From assembly GCA_031841125.1 (NCBI GenBank), contig CM063107.1, positions 60,833,814 to 60,897,813 on the forward strand: a stretch of 64,000 nucleotides of DNA. Reading direction: 5' to 3'. The notes beneath the pieces were generated by a model. It was not told where the DNA came from and made no database searches. It was given only the letters and a program-made list of their open reading frames with translations. Made by a program: the position numbers and the translations under genes. Below are positions 1 through 12,600 of this stretch, piece by piece. The DNA comes from Acanthococcus lagerstroemiae. Lineage: Eukaryota; Arthropoda; Insecta; Hemiptera; Eriococcidae. The first letter of the stretch is position 1. Each line of letters opens with the position of its first letter.

Positions 1-260
1 TGCGGTGTGTTAAAGTACAGTTTTGTTGATGATGTATATAGGCCGAAGTGAACCTCAAATTCGGGAGATTTCTTCGTACAACGTTTCATCTGGAGCGTAA
101 CCAACGAGGGAGGGGGCCTAAGGCTTAGAGTTGGAAAATTTGTGGTTACATTTTTTTCTGCTTAGCTCGAAAAAAGTGTGTCCAGTAAAAACGAGTGTCA
201 CTCTGTAGCGGAAAATCTGGACCGCTCTCATCTGTGAGTTGACTTTGATACACCTGTGTG

Positions 261-537
261 CAGTGGCGGATCTAGAAATTTTCCGAGGAGGGTGTTTTGA
301 AAATAAAACTTTTTCCACCTCCGCCCCCTAAAAAACCGAGATGGATGTCATTTTAAATAGTTACTGATGATAAGTTTCATAATGTGATTAAATCGTTTCG
401 AAATGAATATTGTAGACGGTAGTGGTGCAGATACTCAAAAACAGGAGAAAAACTCAAAACTCAAGCGGTTTGTTTTTCTTCTTCGGCCCGAAGGGGGTGT
501 CCGAACACCCAAAATACCCCCCAGAGACCCGCCACTG
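261..537. mobile_element. hAT-like MITE with perfect 8 bp TSD CCTGTGTG
   Basis: The ends CAGTGGCGGATCTA and GACCCGCCACTG are inverse; CCTGTGTG lies at 253-260 and 538-545. It is 277 bp without coding capacity; the overlapping short frames on both strands are chance. CAGTGGCGG ends with an 8 bp duplication fit the hAT superfamily. Confidence 0.9.
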
Positions 538-545
538 CCTGTGTG

Positions 546-1970
546 CGTTCCTGTGCCTCCCCCCATGTATAACGAAGTTTCGAATTTTCAAACCTGTATC
601 CTGATGTTTCTTCTCTACAATAGAATTTCTAACCATGTGGCAACCGTAGGCAAGGCTTAGAAATTTTTATGGAAAACTGGTTTTCGTTTGAAATGGATTT
701 TGGGAAACTTACGTGAGGCTGAAAACTCTGCTTTTCCCCTGTATTTGCGGACGGAAGGTGTCCCTCGAAAATTATTGAAGAGCAGAGTGTGTCCGTACCA
801 CCTGTCGGTCTCACGTGAGCTTTCCCGGTGGGATATCAGCCCCATTGGCTTGTGAGTGTTATATAAGTCGTCCTACTTTAGAAAAGGAAGTGTTACGTAA
901 AATTGTGTAATAATCTTTTTCGTTATCAGTAATTATCGGCTGGCTATTTGTAGAAAAACGTATCTATTATTTTTTTCGCGCTTGAACTTCATCGATTCCT
1001 GCGTGTAATAATGTGATAACCTGTAAGTTTTCCCTCACTTATTCGCTGACGACTGGGATTATAACCGTATAAAAAAAACGTTCGTATTGCAGTTATCTCC
1101 AGTAAAGGTCAGCACATTATTGTGTACACATTTTTATTTAGGGCTATCCCATTTCCGAAATAAAACAACTCTAAGTGTTTGAAATGACCATGAGTATTGA
1201 AATTTCGGCGTAAATTTGTTCGAAACATAAAATCATAGTCGTGGGTAAGTTTGTAGGAAATTGTGATGGTGCTTCATGCTTAGATTGGTTCTGCAAGTGT
1301 CCTCGTCCAATTTTCTTCAACTGACTTGTGTTTTCTGGAAACGCCATCTTCATCTTCAACTCCAAGAGAGAAATATTGTGAAATAAGTACAGAGTTTATA
1401 CTTACCTGTGGTTCTCGGCTATTCAATGAGGATTGATACTTGATATGGTGAGGAGGAGAAATGCGGTAAATAGAACAACTGGCCGTGATTCTGCGTGTAG
1501 AAAAATCCCGACTATCCTATTTTTTCTCTGATTGCATCTATCAACCCGTAAAATTATTCCACCATTCAAATCAGCCAGCCATTCCGAGCATTATCCATCA
1601 AATTATCTAATTGCATCGTTCTGCCCGGAGATGTACCGAAGCGAATTGTTTTGAAGTGGGAAGGGGATTGGAGTTTTCCACTTGAAAATCTAACTCTTGC
1701 TTATTGAAAATCCGATATCACCAATTGACAACTTTTTGAAATTAACAGACTAAAACAAGTAAACTGTTTTGGAGTACTACCAACTGTTGATCCCAGCAAA
1801 CTTTTAGAAAATCAATAAGTAGAAGAAGAAAAGAATGAAAGAGGGTCAATACTTTTGAAATTTTACCACTTGTGGATCCAGTGTTACCATACCTATTGAG
1901 AGTCGATTTTTCTGAGTTTTGTAAAGTTAAACAATGTTTTAGTGAGAAACTCCCCTCCCCCCATATGTCT
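546..1970. other. No feature recognised
   Basis: AT-rich DNA with no repeat, transposon end or exon that I can support. If RasGAP1 starts upstream of the window this is part of an intron. Confidence 0.5.
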
Positions 1971-3340
1971 TGGATCTGAGTCCATTCTGACGATCAGATC
2001 CTTCAGAGTTGATTCATTCTATCTATCGATCTTTCAACCAATCAAATCGTCCCTTTGATACTATCACATTAATCACACCTGTCGCCTAATTAAGTTATAC
2101 CTTCAACTGAATAATTTTACCAATCTAATCAGTTTGCTAATCAGCTCATGCTATCAAGTGAGTTCGCTGACTGACAACATCTACAATCTAAATCAGTCAA
2201 TCAGTCGAATTAATCTACTAATTAAAGCCACAGATTGCACAGATTAGATCATTTCTTCATATCAGAGTATTCGAAGACCAGATCATTCAGGGAAAAACTA
2301 TTAATCAATGGTGGATGAAATCTAAAAAGAAAGGGGGAAAAAACTATTTGTACTACGTATAATTTTATGTAAATAAAACCCGACCAAATCTAATCATTTG
2401 GAAAAAATCCAGTCATTTGAAGAATAAAAAGAAAGAAAAAAAAACTGGTCACACATCGTGCAAATTTTTCAGATCAGATCAGTGACCTGTGTCCGGCTTT
2501 GCTCTCCGCCAGCCTAATACTTTCAGCTCAATAGTGTGACTGTATTTCAGAAGGTGCAAACTGGTGTCCGAAAAAGGGGTGACCTAGGGCAAAATGACAA
2601 TTTTAACTTCCAAATCTCAGTAAACGAACCCGATCTGCAATGGTTGACATAATTTTGACCTCCGTCAATTTTGCGAATTTTGACACGGTATTTTGACAAT
2701 CATTCAATCAATCAGAGCACTTCGACGCATTTTTGACTTCTTGACACACTTTTGACCGATCAGTTCTGCTATATAAGTGGGCGGAGCCTACGTGATTGAG
2801 AGTGACTTTTGACGCTGATTCTGCAGATCGGGAATAAAAAATGCTCTTCTTCCTTGCGGCCCCGACTTGAAAAATGAAGTCTTTCAGCTTGAGGCAAAAC
2901 TATCAGCTCTGGAAAGAATATCGACAAATGCCTTTTATCCCCCTCTCCGACGCTACGTGTTTGAGTAATTCAAATTATTTCATCAGTAAAATCCGCCTAT
3001 CAGTAAAATAATGTAATAGATCAGAGCAATTCCCAGGTTAATCATTCTATCAATCAGAATTATTGCACACCAATTACATTATTTTACCAGTTGAATATAC
3101 TTCCACTAATGGAATCTTTCGATCAAATTATTCAACTGATCAAACCTGATTTAATCATTCGGCCAATCAACTTCTTCCCTCTATTGTGAATTAGTTTACT
3201 TAATAAATCATGTCTCCAGTTGAAGTCTTCTGTCTGTTTAACCATTCTAAAATCAAGTTCTTCCATTGTTTATTACTTTAGTACATCAGTTGAAATTCGA
3301 ATAGTCAACTTATTCCACTGATCAAACCAGTTTCCAATTC

Positions 3341-4460
3341 GGGGTCTCTACCTGGTCATATAAGTCGCATAAGTCATATAAAGTAATATTTTTTCCCTCT
3401 GAAGTCATATACATCTTTTTTAAACCGTGTGACTGAAGAATTAATAACATGCTACTTCCTTCAAGATGCCCCCCCCACACATTTATATTCTAATACTTTA
3501 TACTTCAGCGCACTCAGCATTATAATTAATTACTCATATTTTGGGATGCATGTCTGCTGCCTGCATTATCCTAGTCAGTATTGGGACCAATCACCTAAAA
3601 AATGATTTGAATCTCGAATCACGAATCATTTTGAATTTTCACGATTCGAATCTCTTCGAATCAGAAACCTTACGAGTTCACCAAAATGTGATTCAAATCG
3701 TGAATAAATTCCACGATTCGAATCACAATTTTCGAATCACGGATCAATTTTTCTTCTTCAGTTTTTTAAGTACGTTTGCTCAACTGACGATTTGAGTTTT
3801 ATCATTACATCCATCTTCATCACAGCTTGATTGACTATAATCCGAATCATCGATGGTTTCTTCAAGAATGTTTTAGTGATTATCTATGTTCAAAATTGAA
3901 ATTCGGATCTTCGCTATGAAAATCCTTGGCCTATAGGCGGCATATTTTTTTAAATTCATTTGTCTAAGCCTTGAGGCCCAGATCAGATGCACATTTCATA
4001 CTTTCACAGATCATAGAATACCACTGTTCATATTAAATTTGTGACCTGTCTGCTGACATCGAACTTACCAAAAAAAGAGCCCTTAATGACATGTAACTAA
4101 TGGCTTTTTTCTTAGAACATTTCGATTCCACTAAGGGTCTTTTTCTTGTGACACTTCATATTTCACGGAAAGCAATATAAAAAGCAAGTAATAACGAATG
4201 CCAAAACAAAACTGTTTTTTGATTCAATGTGGAAAGAATACAAAATATAAAGGTAATTTTTTGTCAAATTAATGGAAAGAGCGAGCAGTCCTGAGTAAAA
4301 CAATAGTGAAGTGAGTAGCGAAATTCTACTCTTTCTTCTGAAGAAAAATCTCTGCGTAAGCTGTCTCACTTTTCAATGAAAAAAAAAAATCTTTTTGAGG
4401 CGATATAAGAGGTTATATAAAGTCATATATCTTTAATTTTCCGTTCTGGTAGACACCCTG
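3341..4460. mobile_element. CAGGGTGTCTAC-family element, GTCATATAA subtype
   Basis: Left end GGGGTCTCTACCTGGTCATA, with repeated GTCATATAA words (3355-3400). Right side: TTATATAAAGTCATATATC then CTGGTAGACACCCTG. The middle includes a run of ATTCGAATC/GATTCGAATC words (3610-3740). The left end is decayed, so the boundary is approximate. Confidence 0.6.
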
Positions 4461-4798
4461 CAATTTGATCATTCTACTATTCAACTTCTTCCATCAGTCT
4501 TTACTTAGTTGTTGGACCATTTTGCCAGTCAAAACCTTCCACCAATTGATTCTCCAATTTAATCATTCTACTAGTCAGCTTCATTTATTATTACGTTAGT
4601 CTATCTATTGAATTAATTCTTTCATCGAATCCTTCCACCAGTTGAAGTTTCTAAGTAATCAATTAATTCAACTGATCAAACCAATTACCTATTTAATCTT
4701 TCATATCATTACATTAGTCTATCTGTTAATGATTTCACCAATCAAATCCTTCCACCAATTCAGTTTTTCAATTAATCAATTTATTCAACTGATTTACA

Positions 4799-5273
4799 CA
4801 GGGTGTCTATCAAAATCATTGATTTCCTGTAATTTTAATTGAGATAGAATTTATTTTTATTTAATTATTTGTCTTCTGGTGCTGAAAAGTCCTGAATTTT
4901 GAAAGTAGGTCTTGAAAGTTCTGAAAAATGCTGAGATTTAAATTTAAAAAAATTGAGAAGTTTTTCATTTTTGTTAGTACGTATTTTTAAAGCCACACCC
5001 CTCAAAAATCAACGTTTATTTTAAAAGATAAGAATTTTCAATAATTATAATAATAATAGTAACCAACACAATGAATGAGAATGTTTATTATCCACAAGGA
5101 GGGGGAAAGTGAGAGAGTAAAAAGGAGGGAGGGGTAATGGGGATGAAACAATTGGAAACAAACAAAAAGATTTGCACACTCGGAGAAAAGATGGAAAATA
5201 TGCCGGCTACAGTCCTGCAAAGGGTCCTGAAAAAGTACTGCATATTTACTTTTCAATTTCTGTAGACACCCTG
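4799..5273. mobile_element. CAGGGTGTCTAC-family element, GTCCTGAA subtype
   Basis: CAGGGTGTCTATCAAAATCA at the left and CTGTAGACACCCTG at the right; 475 bp. Subterminal words are AAAAGTCCTGAATTTTGAAA and GGGTCCTGAAAAAG. No coding capacity; the minus-strand frame at 5038-5256 is chance. Confidence 0.8.
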
Positions 5274-5480
5274 TTAAACTGTTACCTATTTAATCATTCT
5301 GTCAATCCCTTTTTCCATCAGTTAGCACACTAATCTACCTACTATATCATTTCACTAATCAAAATTCTTCCATCAGTTGAATTTTTCAAACAAACCAATT
5401 ATTTCACCAGCCAAATCCTCCCACTATCACTAGTTGAATCCTTCAAACAGAACTATTTCAGCAGTTTAGCCTGTCAAATC

Positions 5481-6452
5481 ATTTAAATACAAAACTGTAT
5501 TTATTAGTAAGCATTCGATAACTTTTTATGGGTAGGAGGGGGGAGGTTTCATCTGAGGCCCACCTCTCTATAATCCTGATCGGCCCTCGACAGAAGTATG
5601 TAAAAAATGGTCCTTTGTTTTCGGATCAGGTATTTCCATTGAATTTCTGATACTTTCGATCAGTGCCAGTTCAACGATCTGAGCATTAGCATTTTCTGAA
5701 ATTCAAGTATTACGTTGACCGTGACTGAAATGGTTGAATTCAAGTTGAACTCTTGGATTTTTCGTGGTTAACTTAAGTACTCTCGCAGTAATTTTGTTCT
5801 ACATCATTGCGAAACAAATGAATTTATACAAAATTAGCCGTGAGCCTTCTTCGTTCAAAGATTATTCGCGAACTGATTTCGCATTTTAGATTGTTCTGGC
5901 TTGCTGTGTAATACACGCATCGTTCGAAAGAAAAGAAAGATTAATTGTTGCCAACGTAGTACTTATAGAGGTACCTACAACTTACTCCAATCTAGAAAAA
6001 AGAAGAAAAAAAAGAAAATACTGGTATGTTGGAATGAAAATAATACCTCTGACCGTTAGATTTCTCACACATTTCATTCATGCGCTGGTTCTCAAGGATC
6101 TGATAATAATGTACTGAAATGTTTCGTAAACAATGAACTTCATTATTCAAGACACCTACCGAATCATTGATAAAAATATGCTTGCCTATTTCATTCGCGA
6201 TTTTTTTCTGTTTCCTGTTTTTTCCATTTCGTGGGTACTCAAAATTTCATAAATTATCTCACAGCACTAAAAATGTGTAATAGCAATAACTTTCTCTCGA
6301 TTGTTCGTTTTAAACGCGTGTTTTGTAATAACGCGTACATTTTTTTTTCTTTCAATTTTTGTTACAATATTTCTATAAATTTAAAAACTTTTACTTTTTC
6401 TTATAGTGGTTTGTTTTCTATCGTTTAATTTTCACTTATTTCATGTTTACAG
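5481..6452. other. No feature recognised (likely RasGAP1 intron)
   Basis: Ends in the pyrimidine-rich acceptor of the 6453 exon. No earlier exon encoding the first half of C2A was recognised here. Confidence 0.5.
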
Positions 6453-6654
6453 TCCATTTTTCGGAGAAGAATTCCAGTTCGAAGTACCGCGCAAATTCCG
6501 TTACCTGAGCGTGTACGTGTACGACCGAGACAGGCCCAGCAAGCACGACCGTATGTTGGGCAAAGTTGCCATCAAGCGAGAAGATCTGCAAGCGTTCCAT
6601 AACAAGGACCATTGGTTCCCCATCAGACCTATCACATTAGACAGCGAAGTGCAG
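6453..6654 (+). CDS. RasGAP1: RasGAP1 exon a: C-terminal half of C2A
   Basis: The acceptor follows a pyrimidine-rich tract ending TTTACAG, and the donor is CAG|GTAAAT. One base completes a split codon; the reading then opens with [15 protein letters not shown], the typical second half of a GAP1 first C2 domain. The acidic loop [10 protein letters not shown] keeps the spacing of a C2 calcium or lipid loop. The exon ends in phase 0 at DSEVQ. The exon for the first half of C2A must lie further 5'. Confidence 0.93.
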
Positions 6655-9600
6655 GTAAATATTTTCAGTACCGGAAAACACTACTGGGGTGATTGTTGAT
6701 CGAAAAATACGCGAAGTTAGCTGGTTTAAAAAATCGAACCAGTAACAGTGTTCTGAAAGTTAAGCATCTTAGCTCGGCAGCTCTGGCGGAGCCTATCAGC
6801 CATTTTAGAGGAGGGGATCTTTCGATTGCGGAGATTTATTTTGAACGTAAGCCATCCTAGAATAGACCTGGGTATTCGACTCTCAAAGCCATAGACGTTC
6901 AGATAGACTACTCCTTCAATCGGCGAATTTTAGAGCCTCTGAATAGTCGACACCATACGGGAGTAGTTGTTGTCTATTCTGAGCATACAACCCTAAAGAT
7001 TCGAAATGGAGCCGCGGATGCCGACTTTTGGAAGGTTGTAGTCAAAGCCGAAATTGAAGAGACAGTGGGAGGTAGAGAGCTGCGTTTGTTTTTTTTAATT
7101 CTTGTTTCCTAGAACTAGGAAGTGGTTTGGTTCTGAGCTGGCATGGTGAAGATAATAGAGGGGTTCCGAAGTAGCCACTTGAGGTCAGAGTAGCAGGAGC
7201 TGAGCGGTTCGGGAATCTGAGCTCGGATTTTCAGCTCAAGAACTAAAGCTGAAGTCAGTGCTATCACTGGGCCGAAAAACTGGTGACGAACTTGCAAGCC
7301 TAGTAGACTATCAGGCTGTTGAGGGAGGTTACAAAGGGACTGATAAGCAAGTCGACAGCTCCGCTTCCCTACCGTGCTGGAAAACACAAATGGTCCAGTC
7401 CAGAATCCGAAAGATTCTTTGTATTCATCCTGTATATCTGGACCTCTATGGTGGTCAGACACAGATCTCAGAGCAAAGAACCAACATCTCGCCGGCTCTC
7501 TGTATCTGATATTGAATACATTTTTAATTTGGCTGTGAAGGAGGAATTACCTCGATCCCTTCCCTCTCTCAATCGAGAATCGACCTTGTGTTCCAATCAT
7601 TTCTGTATTTTTTGCCACTTCTGTCTGTTCAGTATTTTCCGCCGTATATTTGTCCTTTTTCATTTTCTTACTTTCTGTTTTCTCTGCCTATTGTCTTTTC
7701 TGTTCAAGATTTCTGCCCTTCTAGAGTCATGGTATCTGTTTTTCCTGGCATTTGTATTATTTCTGTATTCCTGTCCTTTCAATTTTTTCTTGTTTTGACA
7801 TTTTTATCTTCTCCATCGTGTCTGTCATTACTTCTGTCATCTTTGTCCCCTAGCTGACTTTTTTTCTAACTCTATAGCTCTGGTACTAACCACACCTCGC
7901 TGTGTCCTGGATTGGAGACAAGTTGTTGAATCGATAGAAAGAGTAGGAACAGGCAAGACGACAGACGAAGGCAGACTTACTCGTGAAACAGTAAGATAGA
8001 CAGCTTGGCAAGGAGGCATACAGGGATAAATGGACTGGCAAGTAGACAGAGGCAAAGATCAAATCAGATCCATGTAAAACTTGAAAATCGAATACCGCAT
8101 CACGAAACAGGTCAATTTTGATGTCAACCATTTATAACAGTTTTCGTTCCCACAAGAAAAAGGGAAGGTTACAAAAAATACCATTTTCTTTTGAAACATC
8201 TTACAGAGTTACAAGGAAAAGTTATCGAACCCAAAAAGTTATTCTTCTTAACATACAAAAATTTTAGACAGAAATTTCTTGAAAAAAATTTCCTGTAGGA
8301 GGTGCACAAAAGCTTCAAAATGCGGTTTTGGGGATCTATTGATGTAATGATGTCCTTCACTTATAATGTTGATCAAGTGAATGTCCCGTCGTAACCAATT
8401 TTTATGGTTTTCGGATTCGCTGGATGCATTTTTTGAGGTTTTGTTTTGTAGGCGCATCTCCACTCCTAAAGAATTCACAGGGGTGAACGCATGAAAATTG
8501 AGATTGATGGCTTCCAAAATATAGATTATGAAGTTTCTTGAGTTGCCCAGTTCATTTCTGAAGTCATTTTTGCTGTAATTGTAAAAAATTCGAATATTGG
8601 GGCATCAGGATGGCCGCTATTTCCGAAATCAGCGATCCCCTAAAAGAAAACAATTTATTTAAATTTTCAAGTACATTTAATTTTGATTTTTTGCGAGGGG
8701 GGAGGGGTGAGAGGCGGATCAGAAATTGGATGCGATATTTGAAATCATTAAACCAAAAAGACCATGCTTCGAATTTCGGTTCAGTTTTTCAAGACAATGT
8801 AATTTTGCCCGTTTTGGGTCCGAAATTTGAATATTTGGGCCGAAATCGGGACCGAATTAAGACCAGGGTTGGAAAAAAAACTTTTTTTTTAAAAAGAACA
8901 AACAACTGTTTTTTGTTTTGAAACATTTTTTGTTTTAAAACATATGTTGTTATCAATTTTTTTTCGTTGTTTTGAAACGTTTAAAAACATTGTTTTAAAA
9001 CGTGTTTTTTTTTCTTTCTGTTTCCCACTTTTTGTCTTACCTTTTTGTTCCGTTATTCGACCTTCAACTCTGACGTCACACAGTGAGTTACTGTTAGCAA
9101 GAATAACAGTTGTTGGGCCAACAAATGTATTGATAATTATCACTGATATCAAATCATTCTGTAAATTTTTGCGTGAAATTTTGAAATTTACGTCGTACTT
9201 GACAAATTATTTTGGTCCCTGTAAGGTCTAGGTGAGAAAATCTCAAAGAAACTGAAAAAAACAACAAAAAAAACATGGTTGAGAAAACACGTTTTAAACA
9301 AACAAAAAGTTTTAAAACAATGAATGTTTTTTAAAAATTGTTTTAAAACATGCCAACCCTGATTAAGACTCCAATATGATATTGTGAATCAGCGTCACCC
9401 TCTTCCAAAAAAAAACAAAAAAAACTGAACAGTGTAATTTTTGGGGACCCCCCCCCCCCCTGAAAATCAGTTTCCGTAGAATACAGAAAAATAAGACGCA
9501 GCTAAATCCGATGAACGAAGTATGTATTCTTATTTTTATGAAGAAAGTAGAGTTTTGACGGGCGGGTGGTTAATCATGAAATTATGCAAATTCAGTGACT

Positions 9601-12600
9601 ACGACCATGCCGAAAAATAACTTGACTTCAGGTTAGCTTCCTTTTGAAGCCAACTAAAGAGAAGTGAAGGTATTATTAACCTGAACGGTTGCTGTGAGGT
9701 TTTCAGTTCTTGAAGAACGTCAAAAAGGTTATTCGAAGTAGGGCGGGGGGGGGGGGTTCATGATAAAATTTTGTTCAATACTCCAAAAGTTTTTATGTTG
9801 GATTTTACTGTGATATCCAGTTGTTAGGAATTAGTGTAGGACCATCTCTTTTAGGGCTAATTTTCAATTATTTCAATTAAATTCAATATTTTTTTTAATG
9901 AAATAAAATTTTTAGGGTCTTTTCATCTTTTTATTATATTAAATCTTTTTTAATTGAAGAGTCCAGGGGAGAAATGGGCTAACTACTAATTTTTTCATTT
10001 CCCCCTTCTTCCACTTTATCGTTGGAGATCTCCCCTTTCTTCCCAGAATGCACTAACGTTAAATGCATTTTCGGCTGTGGTAGGGCCCTTTTCTCCCTTG
10101 TTTGAGTAGTTCATCGAATTTGACTCTTCAAGAGCTACATATTACCAACCTTAACTGAATACTGAAAAAAAATGCAGTTAGCCCCTTTCTTCTCTGGACT
10201 CTTCGATAAATTTAAAATAAAATGTATATTAAATAATTTATGAATAATTCATTGAGCAATATTTACATGCCTTTATTTGGTGCCAAATGGCCACCATTTA
10301 GCTGGAGCTGATTACCTGTTCCGACAGAAATGGGGAAGTGGATCACTCAAATTGGAATATTGTGGCTATAAGTATACGCTAGGCCGTATCTGTGATAAGA
10401 ATTTGGGTGGTAAAATTCTTCGCATAAACTCTCGCCCCGCTCGCCAACAATGTTGAGTAACCCTGTTTTAGTATTCAACCCTCTCCTTCCTGGTGACCTA
10501 GTTACGGTTCTACTTGTTTACAGGCACGTAATTCTGGCAGTACTGATAACTGAAGCTGCGTCACTGAGGGGTCGGACGGCGAAGCAGTATTGCATAATAT
10601 TATGTAAATCTTTCGGATAAGTGCAAGCGAGAGGTATCTGAAAGGGTGTGCGAGGATGTATATGGAATTGCCTTACTCATGTGAGCTCAGAGGTTCCAGT
10701 CGTCGTATGAATTTCTGAATTTGGGAGGTGAAAGCCCACAGCCTAAGTGTCGAACTCCCCCGGCGGGATACCATTACAAAAAGAGTTTTATTGGTAAGGC
10801 AAGAGTGATCTATCCATGGGCGAGAAGACTTTTTGTTCTGCCTGAATACATGGTTGCCTGCAGCTCAAGACCGCCATGTACTTTCAGCATTTCTCCGCCT
10901 ATGCTATATATTACCTTTATCGTTACTAATCCCAGAAGGAGTTTTAATTGGTGATGCGAACATTATCTGTTCATGGACAAGAGGACTTTTTTGTCTGCCT
11001 GAATACATAGTTTCCTGCAGCTCAAGACCGTCATGTCCTTCCCACATTTCTCCACCTTTGCTATATGGCCTTCAGCGTTACTAATCTCAGATGGAATTTT
11101 ATTTGGTGATGCGAGCGTGATCTGATCATGGGCAAGAGGACTTTCCTTTCTATCTGAATACATAGTTGCCTGCAGCTCAAGACCGCCATGTTCTTCCAGC
11201 ATTTCTCCACCTTTGCTATATTGCCTTTATCGTTACTAATCCCAGAAGGAGTTTTAAAATTGGTGATGCGAACATTATCTGTTCATGGACAAGAGGACTT
11301 TTTTGTCTGCCTGAATACATAGTTTCCTGCAGCTCAAGACCGTCATGTCCTTCCCACATTTCTCCACCTTTGCTATATGGCCTTCAGCGTTACTAATCTC
11401 AGATGGAATTTTATTTGGTGATGCGAGCGTGATCTGATCATGGGCAAGAGGACTTTCCTTTCTATCTGAATACATAGTTGCCTGCAGCTCAAAACCGCCA
11501 TGTTCTTCCAGCATTTCTCCACCTTTGCTATATTGCCTTTATTGTTACTAATCCCAGAAGGAGTTTTAATTGGTAATGCCAGCGTGATTGGTTCATCGGC
11601 AAGAAAACTTTTTCTTTCTGCCTGAATACATAGTAGCCTGTAGCTCCAGACCACCATGTTCTTCCAGCATTTCTCCACCTTTGCAAATTACCTTTACCGT
11701 TACTAGTCCCAGATAGTCGAAGATCATTTAGCACCTAGTTAATTTTAGTCCGTCACTTCTAAGTACGATGTTTAAAAATTTGTTTATAAGTATATGCAGA
11801 TATTTTTACGTGATATTCATCACGCTTCGCTTGTGATTCAATAACCTCCAGATGATTTCGAAATTATGCTTACGTAAACGTATAATATGTGCTGCGATAA
11901 TTTAAAAGTACATACGTGTGTTTGAAATGCGGTTGTATGTTTCAGGGTAAAATTCATTTAAACGTTAATTTCGAACGGAATAGAAATGACGAATACGGAG
12001 ACCGATTGCACGTACAAATATTCGAAGCCTGCGATCTTACCATGGTGAACGCTAATTGCGATCCATTCGTCGAAGTGACGGTTAAATTCACGAATGGTAA
12101 ACAAGAAACCCATCGAACAAAAGTGAAGAAAAAGACAAACTGCCCTGTGTTCGATGAAGAATTTGTTTTCTTGGTAAATGAATAGTTTCTTCTTCTTACC
12201 TTCTAAGTTCGTGTTGCCATTTTCACATGTAAAAGTTGCCGAAAATAACCTTGTACATTTTGGTTTCAGCTGCAAAAGGAAACTGGAAAGAATTTTCGAC
12301 TGGATTCGGAAGACCTCGAGTGGTCAGAGCTGATAGTGACGATGTATCACGAAAATTCGAACAATAACACTATATTCATCGGGGAGGTGAAACTGTCGCT
12401 ATTAGGGCCACAACAACAGATTCACGCCGCTACTAATGCTTGGTGAGTTTTGTATTGAAACGTGGCTTTATGAATTGTGGGGAAAGAACCTGGGAAGCAG
12501 TGGCACCCTTCCGCCAGTACTGTAACCAAAAGCATGAATTGAGGCGATTCGAATCTTTAAGAATAGGATCCCACTTGCAGAACGTGCTAATTGCATTTTT

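Larger units (their letters stand above)
1980..5480. repeat. Degenerate ATCA-rich array with inserted elements
   Basis: Segments 1980-3340, 4461-4798 and 5274-5480 are made of variants of one texture: AATCAAATCCTTCCACCAGT, TTGAATTTTTCAATCAATCA, AATTATTCAACTGATCAAAC, CAATTTAATCATTCTACTAG. Spacing is irregular (roughly 30-60 bp). Two CAGGGTGTCTAC-type elements interrupt it, after each of which the texture resumes. Confidence 0.6.
6655..11945 (+). other. Intron (5.3 kb)
   Basis: Non-coding between two in-phase RasGAP1 exons. It holds a pyrimidine-rich stretch with many TTCTGT-like words (about 7600-7860), a hAT element (8864-9361), G/C homopolymer runs near 9459 and 9745, and a 155 bp tandem array (10775-11715). 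Nothing recognised elsewhere; the short ORFs within have no family signature. Confidence 0.85.

Noticed and set aside
3600..3745. Repeated ATTCGAATC words, considered as a CRISPR-like or operator array
   Set aside because: Spacing is irregular, there are no unique equal-length spacers, and the context is a eukaryotic MITE interior.
7319..7798. 159-codon ORF, longest in the window
   Set aside because: Its second half is a pyrimidine-rich low-complexity stretch giving runs of Phe, Leu, Ser and Cys; it lies in a RasGAP1 intron and has no domain.
10721..11734. Several overlapping ORFs of 68-101 codons on both strands
   Set aside because: They recur once per repeat unit and belong to the 155 bp tandem array.
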